Source of the DNA: Candidatus Izemoplasma sp.
Lineage (GTDB): Bacteria > Bacillota_I > Bacilli_A > Izemoplasmatales > Izemoplasmataceae
Length of the DNA stretch: 18,937 nucleotides
Assembly (NCBI GenBank): GCA_007123975.1
Contig: SLFZ01000020.1
Location: forward strand, 1-18,937
Direction of reading: 5' to 3'
Under the pieces are notes generated by a model. It searched no databases. It was not told the origin of the DNA and was given only the letters and a program-made list of their open reading frames with translations. Made by a program: the position numbers and the translations under genes. Shown piece by piece: positions 6,372 through 13,286 of this stretch. The number at the start of each line of letters is the position of its first letter. Position 1 is the first letter of the stretch.

Positions 6372-6755
6372 ATGGCAGACAACATCGATGCAAAAATGCG
6401 TATTCTCGATCAACTCGAAAAGAAAGAAATCACCGCACAAGAAGCGGAACGCCTTCTCGGCGAACTTAACAAACCCGCCGAAGAGACTCCCGCAGAGGTT
6501 ACACCACGTTCAAAAAGAGCACGTCTCTTGCGCGTTGACATCAAAAGCTCAGACGGCGACAAAGTCAACGTTCAAGTGCCCATCAACTTCGCACGGACCC
6601 TGATGCATGGATCGAAGAAGTTCGCCTCGACAAAACTGGCCAACGTCGACCTTGACCTCGAAGAAGTCTTCAACATGATTGACGCCGGAGAAATCGGCCA
6701 ACTCGTCGACATCGAAAGCGCCGACGGCGACATCGTCAAAGTCTACGTTGACTAA
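6372..6755 (+). CDS. SHOCT-like / YvlB N-terminal-domain small protein
   Basis: This is a 127-residue protein. The N-terminus (KMRILDQLEKKEITAQEAERLLGEL, about 8-32) is a SHOCT-like two-helix motif. The rest (RLLRVDIKSSDGDKVNVQVP... IGQLVDIESADGDIVKVYVD) has the duplicated 'SxDGDxVxVxVP' pattern found in YvlB/DUF4097-related proteins of Bacillota, often near PspC or envelope-stress genes. ATG 6372 is preferred over ATG 6363 because AAGGAG (about 6357-6362) sits nine bases before it and overlaps the earlier ATG. It ends the small-peptide operon, 72 bp after the Cys peptide, and is closed by a strong terminator. The molecular role of the family is poorly known; involvement in envelope stress is by analogy. 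Confidence 0.8.
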   Translation: MADNIDAKMRILDQLEKKEITAQEAERLLGELNKPAEETPAEVTPRSKRARLLRVDIKSSDGDKVNVQVPINFARTLMHGSKKFASTKLANVDLDLEEVFNMIDAGEIGQLVDIESADGDIVKVYVD

Positions 6756-6760
6756 GTTGA

Positions 6761-6788
6761 AAAGACCGCATTGTGCGGTCTTTTTTTC
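6761..6788 (+). terminator. Terminator of the peptide/SHOCT operon
   Basis: AAAGACCGCA and TGCGGTCTTT form a 10-bp perfect stem around a TTG loop, followed by a run of T. Confidence 0.92.
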
Positions 6789-6811
6789 TACGTCTAGGAG
6801 CTTGTCTAGTA

Positions 6812-6848
6812 TGGTATAATAGGGTATACGTATTTTTTTGGAGGCATT
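6812..6848 (+). promoter_or_regulatory. Extended -10 promoter and ribosome binding site of the serine dehydratase gene
   Basis: TGGTATAAT (6812-6820) is a consensus extended -10; there is no good -35 at the standard distance. TTGGAGG at 6838-6844 is the ribosome binding site, four bases before the ATG. Confidence 0.65.
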
Positions 6849-8042
6849 ATGAAATCGATTCGTGAACTGTACAAAATCGGCCGCGGACCATCGAGTTCGC
6901 ATACCATGGGACCCGAGAAGGCTTGTCGGGTCTTTATGCGTCGTTTTCCGGCCGACCGTTACCGCGTCATTTTGTACGGCTCGCTCAGTTTAACCGGCAA
7001 AGGGCACCTTACCGACATCGTCATCAAAGAAACCATGAAAGACGTTGACGTCGTCTTTAGCAGCGACTTTATCGATGCGCATCCAAACACCATGGACCTG
7101 ATCGCTTACCAAAACCAAGCGGAAATCGGACGCGCTCGTGTCTATAGCATCGGTGGTGGAACCATCCGTTTTGAAGGCGAGACGTATGAAGAGACACCGC
7201 ATGTGTATCCGCATGCTTCGTTCGCGGAAATTAAGACCTACTGCGAACAAGAAAACATCACCTTACCTGAGTACGTGATGCGCTTTGAAGACGTTGATAT
7301 AAAAACGTTTTTACAGGAAATATGGGAGGCTATGCAAACGTCGATTGAAGACGGCTTAAGCCGCGATGGCGTCTTGCCCGGCGACCTCAAGGTTGAACGT
7401 CGAGCCAGACATCTTTACGTGCACCAACTGAAAAACGAACCACCGGAGATTCTTGAAAACCGCATGGTGAGCGCCTACGCCTTCGCCGTCAACGAAACCA
7501 ACGCCAGCGGTGGGCATGTCGTCACCGCGCCAACGTGTGGCGCAAGCGGCACCGTGCCGGCGGTGCTTAAGTACATGCAGGAGCGTCACAACTTTAGCGA
7601 TGCGCGGATTCTTCGTGCGCTCATGAGCGCAGGGATTATCGGCAACGTCATCAAACACAACGCATCAATCAGCGGCGCCGAAGCCGGTTGTCAAGCCGAG
7701 GTCGGCAGCGCCTGCAGCATGGCAGCGGCCGCCCACGCACAACTCTTTAGGTTGTCGCTTGATCAAATTGAGTACGCGGCGGAAATCGCCCTCGAACACC
7801 ATCTCGGTCTAACGTGCGACCCGATTATGGGTTATGTTCAAATCCCATGCATTGAGCGGAACGCTGTCGCGGCGCTTCGGGCTATCGATGCGTGTGGGCT
7901 CGCCTATTTTTTAAGCGATTCACGCAAAATATCGTTTGACACCGTTGTTGAGACGATGTTTGAGACCGGAAGAGACATGCCAGCAAATTACCGCGAAACC
8001 AGCTGTGGCGGGTTAGCGAAGCGTTATAAAAAAGACTCCTAG
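6849..8042 (+). CDS. sdaA: Iron-sulfur L-serine dehydratase (single chain)
   Basis: It deaminates L-serine to pyruvate and ammonia using a [4Fe-4S] cluster. The N-terminal part carries GPSSSHTMGPEKA (residues 13-25), the start of the beta-type domain. The catalytic alpha-type domain contains NASGGHVVTAPTCGASGTVP (218-237). Cys281, Cys323 and Cys334 have the 42- and 11-residue spacing of the cluster ligands in the Legionella enzyme. At 397 residues it is shorter than the usual fused enzyme of about 455, mainly through a compact beta region. A C-terminal Cys386 is followed by an 11-residue tail. It has its own promoter and lies 15 bp upstream of an rRNA methyltransferase gene, so the two are probably co-transcribed. 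Confidence 0.93.
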   Translation: MKSIRELYKIGRGPSSSHTMGPEKACRVFMRRFPADRYRVILYGSLSLTGKGHLTDIVIKETMKDVDVVFSSDFIDAHPNTMDLIAYQNQAEIGRARVYSIGGGTIRFEGETYEETPHVYPHASFAEIKTYCEQENITLPEYVMRFEDVDIKTFLQEIWEAMQTSIEDGLSRDGVLPGDLKVERRARHLYVHQLKNEPPEILENRMVSAYAFAVNETNASGGHVVTAPTCGASGTVPAVLKYMQERHNFSDARILRALMSAGIIGNVIKHNASISGAEAGCQAEVGSACSMAAAAHAQLFRLSLDQIEYAAEIALEHHLGLTCDPIMGYVQIPCIERNAVAALRAIDACGLAYFLSDSRKISFDTVVETMFETGRDMPANYRETSCGGLAKRYKKDS

Positions 8043-8057
8043 AAAGCAGGGAAAGCC

Positions 8058-9401
8058 ATGGTCGAAAAAAATGGCTATTACGAAGTCGAGTTCACGGATT
8101 TGACCCACGACGCCATGGGCGTCTGCAAGGTCGATGGGTTCCCGATTTTCGTCAAAGATGCGCTCAAGGGTGAAAAAGCACTCATTAAGCTTGTGCGCAT
8201 GAACAAAAACTTCGGATTTGGCCGCTTGATTGAAATCAAGCTCGAGTCCCCTTTTCGCAAGGTTCCTATTTGTGAACACTACCAGACATGCGGTGGCTGC
8301 AACGCGATGCACATGAACTACCAAACGCAGCTCGATTTCAAGCGCCACCGAACCAGTGAAACGCTAAAACGCCTTGGGAAAATCGACACCGAGGTCAACC
8401 CGACCATCGGCATGAATAATCCTTACTATTACCGAAACAAAGCGATTATCCCGTTTGCGAAACGAAACGGAAAAATCGTTGGAGGGTTGTATAAAACACG
8501 CTCTCACGACATCGTCAACATCAAACGCTGTCACGTGTTTCCAAAACTCTACAGCGACATGATTCGCTTCTTCCGCCAAATCTTCACCGAGCTGGATGTC
8601 TCAATCTACGACGAGGCGACCCACGAGGGCCTTGTGCGGGGTGTGATGTTTCGCTCGGACCATAAACAAGAAAAGTACGCCGTCACCATCGTCACCACCG
8701 GCACACGTTTTCCACAGCGAGACATCATCGTCAAGCGATTGATAGAACGTTATCCGGGCATCGTCAACGTGGTGCAAAACGTCAACGGCGACAAGACCAA
8801 CGTTTTCCTCGGTTCCAAACACAAGGTGCTCCATGGCAAGGATGTGCTTGAAGACCGCCTCCTCGGGATGGATTATGACATCTCACACCGTGCCTTTTAC
8901 CAAATCAACCCGGCGCAAACTGAAGCGCTTTACACCAAAGCGCTTAAGTATGCTGGTCTCACCGGCGAAGAAGTCGTGATTGATGCCTTTTCCGGCATCG
9001 GGACCATCGCCATGAGCGCCGCAAAACAAGCGCGTGAGGTAATCGGCATCGAAGTCGTCAAAGACGCTGTCAAAAACGCGACACAAAACGCCAAGAAAAA
9101 CAACCTAAAAAACGTCCGTTTCATTCACGGCACGGTCGAAGATGTGCTTCCGACGTTGGATGTGAAACCCGACGTCGTGATCATGGACCCACCGCGCAAA
9201 GGCGTGGAAAAGTCGGTGCTTGAAACCTTGGTGAAAAACAAGGTCAAACGCCTTGTGTACGTGTCGTGTAACGTGTCGACCTTGGCGCGGGATTTAAACT
9301 TCCTCCAAGCCAACGGCTACGATGTCAAAGAGGTCACGCCCATCGACATGTTTCCGCAAACATCGCACATTGAATCGGTGACACGGCTAGATAAGCGATA
9401 A
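8058..9401 (+). CDS. 23S rRNA (uracil-5-)-methyltransferase, RlmD/RlmCD family (copy 1)
   Basis: This enzyme makes 5-methyluridine in RNA using S-adenosylmethionine, and is 447 residues long. An N-terminal TRAM-type RNA-binding domain (about 1-65) is followed by the Fe-S cluster Cys72, Cys78, Cys81 and Cys158. The SAM-binding motif is IDAFSGIGTIA. The DPPRKG motif and the nucleophile in VSCNVSTLARDL (Cys about 404) come next, with the base Glu about 439 in SHIES. This is the RlmD/RlmCD branch of the TrmA family; exact uridine targets (747, 1939 or both) cannot be read from sequence. A paralogue lies at 11885-13246. The small gap after the serine dehydratase suggests one operon. Confidence 0.93.
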   Translation: MVEKNGYYEVEFTDLTHDAMGVCKVDGFPIFVKDALKGEKALIKLVRMNKNFGFGRLIEIKLESPFRKVPICEHYQTCGGCNAMHMNYQTQLDFKRHRTSETLKRLGKIDTEVNPTIGMNNPYYYRNKAIIPFAKRNGKIVGGLYKTRSHDIVNIKRCHVFPKLYSDMIRFFRQIFTELDVSIYDEATHEGLVRGVMFRSDHKQEKYAVTIVTTGTRFPQRDIIVKRLIERYPGIVNVVQNVNGDKTNVFLGSKHKVLHGKDVLEDRLLGMDYDISHRAFYQINPAQTEALYTKALKYAGLTGEEVVIDAFSGIGTIAMSAAKQAREVIGIEVVKDAVKNATQNAKKNNLKNVRFIHGTVEDVLPTLDVKPDVVIMDPPRKGVEKSVLETLVKNKVKRLVYVSCNVSTLARDLNFLQANGYDVKEVTPIDMFPQTSHIESVTRLDKR

Positions 9402-9427
9402 ACACTGCATTATCAGTGTAATTATCG
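9396..9427 (+). promoter_or_regulatory. Inverted repeat upstream of the heliorhodopsin gene
   Basis: CGATAAACACTG and CAGTGTAATTATCG form a 12-bp imperfect inverted repeat (two unpaired bases) around CATTAT. The left arm includes the last bases of the methyltransferase gene. No T-run follows directly, so it is a poor terminator on this strand. It covers the -35 region of the downstream TATAAT promoter and may be a regulator-binding site. Confidence 0.5.
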
Positions 9428-9437
9428 AAAAGAACGC

Positions 9438-9475
9438 TATAATATAATTATCAAATTATCATTCAGGAGGATAAA
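9438..9475 (+). promoter_or_regulatory. Heliorhodopsin promoter -10 and ribosome binding site
   Basis: Two overlapping TATAAT boxes (9438-9443 and 9443-9448) lie about 30 bp before the start codon, with no recognisable TTGACA at the usual distance. AGGAGG at about 9465-9470 is the ribosome binding site. Confidence 0.6.
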
Positions 9476-10273
9476 ATGGATACGTTAAACGTCAAAAGTT
9501 TACGCAAGTTCAATCTCGTCATGGGCACCGTGCACTTCGCCCAAGCCGTCATCATGCTGTTTTTGGGAATCACGTTCATTCAACAGATTGAAGGATTCGA
9601 TTTCACGCCGCAGATTTTCATTCACTACTTGAGTTTCAACCAGGACACACAATCGCTTGAGTTCGCCCGTCGTGCGCTCTTCAACCTCCCCTTTGGGGTA
9701 ATGGTGTCGTTGTTTTTGTTTATCTCAGCGGCTGCGCACATGCTGATTGCTGTGCCAGAGAAGCTAAACACCATTTACAACCAAGACCTCGAAAAAGGCA
9801 TCAACAAGTTCCGTTGGTTCGAGTACGCGCTTTCGTCATCGATCATGATCGTCCTTATCGCCGTTCTCTTCGGCGTCTATGACATCGGATCGCTCGTGCT
9901 CATCTTCGTGGTCAACGCCTCGATGAACCTCTTCGGACTCGTGATGGAACAACTCAACGCCGGCAAAGAAAAAAGCGGCGTCGACTGGGGACCGTTCATC
10001 TGGGGAACCATCGCCGGACTCGCGCCCTGGGTCGTCATCGTCATCTACATGGCAGGCAGCGGAAACCTCGACATGGTGCCGTGGTTTGTCTGGGCCATTG
10101 TTGTAACCTACTTCATCGCCTTTAATACTTTCCCCATCAACATGATTCTTCAATACAAAGGCGTTGGGAAATGGGCGAACTACCTCTACGGCGAACGCGT
10201 CTACATCATATTAAGCCTCGTCGCCAAAACAATCCTCGCCTGGCTTGTCTTCTTCGGTGCACTTCAGCCTTAA
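9476..10273 (+). CDS. Heliorhodopsin (retinal-binding light-sensing membrane protein)
   Basis: It has 265 residues with seven hydrophobic segments. The last helix, YIILSLVAKTILAWLVFFG, carries Lys251 in the 'SLVAK.xLAWxVF' context that holds retinal in heliorhodopsins. In the third helix, RWFEYALSSSIM places Glu116 at the counterion position. His20 and His88 match the conserved histidines near the Schiff base. 'NASMNLFGLVME' is another family signature. Heliorhodopsins are distant from type-1 rhodopsins, have the opposite membrane orientation, and are thought to act as light sensors or enzyme regulators rather than pumps. They occur mostly in monoderm microbes, which fits this genome. A fluoride riboswitch and antiporter follow immediately. 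No carotenoid or retinal synthesis gene is visible in the window. Confidence 0.93.
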   Translation: MDTLNVKSLRKFNLVMGTVHFAQAVIMLFLGITFIQQIEGFDFTPQIFIHYLSFNQDTQSLEFARRALFNLPFGVMVSLFLFISAAAHMLIAVPEKLNTIYNQDLEKGINKFRWFEYALSSSIMIVLIAVLFGVYDIGSLVLIFVVNASMNLFGLVMEQLNAGKEKSGVDWGPFIWGTIAGLAPWVVIVIYMAGSGNLDMVPWFVWAIVVTYFIAFNTFPINMILQYKGVGKWANYLYGERVYIILSLVAKTILAWLVFFGALQP

Positions 10274-10279
10274 AAGCGA

Positions 10280-10308
10280 TTGCAACACCGATGCGCTTTG
10301 TGTATAAT
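10280..10308 (+). promoter_or_regulatory. Promoter of the fluoride riboswitch/antiporter unit
   Basis: TTGCAA (10280-10285) and TATAAT (10303-10308) are spaced by 17 bp. The predicted start of transcription is a few bases before the aptamer. Confidence 0.75.
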
Positions 10309-10316
10309 GGTTCTTG

Positions 10317-10388
10317 ATGGAGATGGAGTTCTCCGATAACCGCTTAACGCTGATGACTCCTGCCCCTTTTGGGGTGGGAGTTTTCTTA
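10317..10388 (+). ncRNA. Fluoride riboswitch (crcB motif) with terminator expression platform
   Basis: GGAGATGGAGTTCTCC (10319-10334) followed by GATAACCGC...GCTGATGACTCCT (10335-10361) matches the crcB-motif fluoride aptamer consensus. ACTCC (10356-10360) can pair with GGAGT (10325-10329) in the folded aptamer. It can also pair with GGAGT (10377-10381) in a terminator, ACTCCTGCCCC/GGGGTGGGAGT with a TTTT loop and then a T-rich tail. The two are mutually exclusive, so fluoride binding should block termination and switch the antiporter gene on. The reading is direct from the sequence and fits known crcB riboswitch logic. Confidence 0.93.
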
Positions 10389-10404
10389 TGAGAGGATGAT
10401 TCAC

Positions 10405-11598
10405 ATGATGATGAGTTTGGCGTATGTCATTGTATTTGGTTTAATTGGCGCGTGGGCATTTAAGTTTATCCGCGTTCCTGGCCTTGTCGGCATGATTGTG
10501 GCCGGGGTCCTAATTGGGCCCGAAGGGCTCGGGTTGCTTGATGATACGATGCTTGCCGTGTCAGAGGACCTACGAAAAATCGCTTTGATTATCATTCTGC
10601 TCAGGGCGGGGCTCGGGCTCAACCGTCGCGTTCTTAAAGACATCGGCAAGAAAGCCTCAGCCTTAAGCATCATTCCGGTGATGTTTGAAGGCTTTGCGGT
10701 CGCGCTTTTGACGATGTGGCTCTTTGACTTTGACTTCGTGCGTGCCGGCATGATTGGCTTTATCATCGCCGCCGTCTCGCCTGCGGTCATCGTCCCAGCG
10801 ATGCTTATCTTGATGAAACGCAACGTCGGCAAAGAAAAAAACGTGCCGCCGCTTGTCTTGTCGGCCGCGAGCGTCGACGACGTCGTCGCGATTACGATGT
10901 TTTCGACGTTTGTCAGCGTCTATTTCTCAACCAGCCTGAACGTCACCTTCCAAATCATGAGCATTCCGCTATCGGTGGTGCTTGGCATCGTTCTTGGCAT
11001 GGCGGTGGGTTATGCCTTGGTCTGGCTATTTATACGATACCGTATACGGGATACAAAGAAGATCGTCCTTTTGATTGCCTTTGGGATTCTTATGGTCGGC
11101 TTCGCCGATGCGCTTGAAGACTACGTGCTTGTCGCCTCACTGCTCGGTGTCATGGCGCTCGGTGTGATGATCACCGAGTTCAAACGGCCACTTGGCGAGC
11201 GCTTATCGCTCAAACTGGACAAAGTCTGGGTGTTTGCGGAACTCTTCTTGTTTGTGCTGGTGGGCGCGGCTTTGGAGCTTTCGGCGCTTGCGAGCGTGGG
11301 CCTACTCGGGGTCGTTGTCATTGCAGGAGGTGTCTTCGCGCGTTCGCTCGGCGTCTGGCTTGCCACCTTGCGCAGTGATTTGAATCGAGGTGAGCGGGCC
11401 TTCGTGGCGATGGCATTTTTGCCAAAAGCCACCGTGCAAGCTGCGGTCGGTGCGATTCCCCTGTCGCTTGGGGTACCGGGTGGGGAGATTATACTCGCCT
11501 TGAGCGTGTTGGCGATTGTCTTGACTGCACCGGTTGCTGCGGCCTTAATCCGCATCTTCGCCACGCGCTTGTTGGGGCAACCGGCCAACACGGGTTAA
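10405..11598 (+). CDS. Cation/proton antiporter (CPA superfamily) under fluoride riboswitch control
   Basis: This membrane protein of 397 residues has about 11-13 hydrophobic spans and the Na+/H+ exchanger fold. Recognisable motifs are RVPGLVGMIVAGVLIGP near the N-terminus, LLRAGLGLNRR (about 65-75), AAVSPAVIVPAML (about 122-134) and an acidic pair Asp158-Asp159 in ASVDDVVAITMF, where ions bind. ATG 10405 is chosen because GAGG (10392-10395) lies nine bases upstream and just after the riboswitch terminator; earlier in-frame starts fall within the terminator. Na+/H+ antiporters are among genes known to be controlled by fluoride riboswitches, presumably to help handle fluoride or acid stress. 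No crcB/Fluc or CLC-F gene is in the window. Confidence 0.9.
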   Translation: MMMSLAYVIVFGLIGAWAFKFIRVPGLVGMIVAGVLIGPEGLGLLDDTMLAVSEDLRKIALIIILLRAGLGLNRRVLKDIGKKASALSIIPVMFEGFAVALLTMWLFDFDFVRAGMIGFIIAAVSPAVIVPAMLILMKRNVGKEKNVPPLVLSAASVDDVVAITMFSTFVSVYFSTSLNVTFQIMSIPLSVVLGIVLGMAVGYALVWLFIRYRIRDTKKIVLLIAFGILMVGFADALEDYVLVASLLGVMALGVMITEFKRPLGERLSLKLDKVWVFAELFLFVLVGAALELSALASVGLLGVVVIAGGVFARSLGVWLATLRSDLNRGERAFVAMAFLPKATVQAAVGAIPLSLGVPGGEIILALSVLAIVLTAPVAAALIRIFATRLLGQPANTG

Positions 11599-11618
11599 AA
11601 CCGTTAAGATAGCGGTTT
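11598..11618 (+). terminator. Weak hairpin after the antiporter gene
   Basis: AAACCG and CGGTTT (11598-11603, 11613-11618) flank a nine-base loop, with only a short T-run. It could be a weak terminator. Confidence 0.35.
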
Positions 11619-11622
11619 CACC

Positions 11623-11658
11623 TTGTCGAGATGCCGGGCATATGGTACACTTAAAGTG
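11623..11658 (+). promoter_or_regulatory. Promoter of the small membrane protein
   Basis: TTGTCG (11623-11628), a 17-bp spacer and TACACT (11646-11651) with an extended TGG give a reasonable promoter. CACTTAAAGTG (11648-11658) is a palindrome overlapping the -10 and could be an operator. Confidence 0.5.
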
Positions 11659-11680
11659 CCATAGAAAAGGGGGAAATCGC

Positions 11681-11842
11681 ATGCGCATGATCTTGCGAAT
11701 TGCCGTTCGCGTACTGCTTGTCATGATTATCTTTATCGGCATGGTGCTTGCGTTTTTCGCCTTGATACGAAACGCCGGCGAAAGCGACAATGCCTGGGTG
11801 CCACAGACGGCACATATCCTAACTTACGACGCGCATCGATAG
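11681..11842 (+). CDS. 53-residue single-pass membrane protein of unknown function
   Basis: It starts at ATG 11681 behind AAAGGGGGA. The basic N-terminus (MRMILRIAVR) leads into one long hydrophobic segment (about residues 8-27), then a polar tail (NAGESDNAWVPQTAHILTYD). It has its own promoter and ribosome binding site and a 9-bp hairpin at its 3' end, so it looks like a stand-alone gene rather than a chance ORF. The topology would be N-in with a short external tail. I do not recognise the family. It sits between the fluoride-controlled antiporter and the second methyltransferase. Confidence 0.6.
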   Translation: MRMILRIAVRVLLVMIIFIGMVLAFFALIRNAGESDNAWVPQTAHILTYDAHR

Positions 11843-11850
11843 CGCGTCGT
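11826..11850 (+). terminator. Hairpin overlapping the stop of the small membrane protein gene
   Basis: ACGACGCGC and GCGCGTCGT form a perfect 9-bp stem with a seven-base loop that contains most of the TAG stop codon. Only TTGTG follows, so termination may be partial. Confidence 0.5.
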
Positions 11851-11884
11851 TTGTGATTGCGTAGAAAGAAATTGAGGTGTGGTT

Positions 11885-13246
11885 ATGCAAACAGAACTGA
11901 CGAAAAACCAAGAAGTGCTTATCACGATTAAAAAGATTGGCATCAACGGCGAAGGCATCGGCTACTACAAGCGCTTGGCCGTCTTTGTTGACGGGGTCTT
12001 TCCACCCGAAGAGGTGGTGGTGCGCATTCGTGAGCTTCACCGAGGATACGCCGTGGCCGACGCGGTGCGCATCAAAAAGCGGGCGTATTACCGCGAACGC
12101 CCGTTTTGTAAGCATTACGGGGTCTGTGGAGGCTGTCAACTCCAACACGTCAAGTACGACGAACAGCTGCGCCTGAAAGAAGACTTGCTTCGCCAAGCCT
12201 TTGAGCGCTACACAAAACTGAACCTAAAAGCGATCAAGTTCATTCCTTTTCATCCGGTCGCTAATCCAAGGGCGTACCGCCACAAGGCTCAAATGCCCGT
12301 GCGCAACACGGAAAGCGGCTTGGTGACGGGGCTGTACAAAAAGGAATCAAATGACTTGGTCGACGTGCTCAACTGCCCGGTTCAAGACCCGCGCATCAAC
12401 GAGGTCAACCGTCGCGTGCTCGAGCTCTGCGATGCGCATGACATTCGCGCCTTTGAACCCTCGGTGATGCAGGGGATGTTGCGGTATGTGGTGACGCGCA
12501 TCAGCGCCGCCACGGGCGAGATTCAAGTGACGCTCGTGGTGACGATTTTCAATCACGCGCTGAAGCCGCTTGCGAAGAAAATCGTTGAGATTCCCGGCGT
12601 GGTCAGTTGCGCGATTTCCAAAAACCACGACGCGAAAAACCACGAGATCTTCGGCGACACGGTTGAACTGCTCGCCGGGGAGCCGGTGATTCATGAGGCC
12701 ATCGGCGAAACCCGCTACGCGCTTAATCCGAAAGCCTTCTTCCAATTGAATCCTGAGGAAACGGCGAAGCTTTATGCGTATGTCGATACCTTTTTTGACG
12801 ATGGCGATAAGACGCTGCTTGACCTTTACACCGGAAGCGGGGCGCTTGGGTTACACGTGGCCAAACGCTTTGATCGCGTGGTCGGGGTCGACGCCGACAA
12901 GGCATCGATCGACAGCGCCAATTTAAACCGCAAACTCAACAAAGCCGGCAACGTCGTCTTCTACCATGGCGACGCCGCCGAGACGATGAACAAACTCGAC
13001 AAAAAAGGCCTGCGCTTCGATGTGGCTGTCTTCGATCCACCACGAAGCGGGCTGGATGATGCGTTGATTGATCGCTTGCTGAGAAACCCGATCAAGAAAC
13101 TTATCTATGTGTCGTGCAACCCGAGCACGCTGGCGAAAAACGTCCACAAGCTAAGCCGAAAGTACACCGTAAAATCGGTGATGCCTTTCGACATGTTCCC
13201 ACAGACAAGCCACATTGAATCGGTCGTGCTGCTCCAGGTAAAATAA
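11885..13246 (+). CDS. 23S rRNA (uracil-5-)-methyltransferase, RlmD/RlmCD family (copy 2)
   Basis: It is a 453-residue paralogue of the protein at 8058-9401. It keeps the TRAM-like N-terminus, Fe-S cysteines 75, 81, 84 and 164, the SAM motif LDLYTGSGALGLHVA, FDPPRSG, the nucleophile in VSCNPSTLAKN (Cys about 411) and SHIES at the C-terminus. Many Bacillota carry two such proteins: one RlmCD modifying two 23S sites, and a second of unclear target. Which is which cannot be decided here. ATG 11885 is preferred to GTG 11879 because TTGAGGTG lies upstream at good spacing. It ends at a strong terminator. Confidence 0.93.
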   Translation: MQTELTKNQEVLITIKKIGINGEGIGYYKRLAVFVDGVFPPEEVVVRIRELHRGYAVADAVRIKKRAYYRERPFCKHYGVCGGCQLQHVKYDEQLRLKEDLLRQAFERYTKLNLKAIKFIPFHPVANPRAYRHKAQMPVRNTESGLVTGLYKKESNDLVDVLNCPVQDPRINEVNRRVLELCDAHDIRAFEPSVMQGMLRYVVTRISAATGEIQVTLVVTIFNHALKPLAKKIVEIPGVVSCAISKNHDAKNHEIFGDTVELLAGEPVIHEAIGETRYALNPKAFFQLNPEETAKLYAYVDTFFDDGDKTLLDLYTGSGALGLHVAKRFDRVVGVDADKASIDSANLNRKLNKAGNVVFYHGDAAETMNKLDKKGLRFDVAVFDPPRSGLDDALIDRLLRNPIKKLIYVSCNPSTLAKNVHKLSRKYTVKSVMPFDMFPQTSHIESVVLLQVK

Positions 13247-13265
13247 ACCCTCTCTGAGGGTTTTT
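13246..13265 (+). terminator. Terminator after the second rRNA methyltransferase
   Basis: AACCCTC/GAGGGTT with a TCT loop runs into TTTTT. The stem begins at the TAA stop codon. Confidence 0.85.
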
Positions 13266-13286
13266 CAATCTTTAAAGAGAAAGTAT

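Noticed and set aside
10369..10404. Earlier in-frame start for the antiporter
   Set aside because: It would begin with TTG inside the riboswitch terminator loop; ATG 10405 has a properly spaced ribosome binding site after the terminator.
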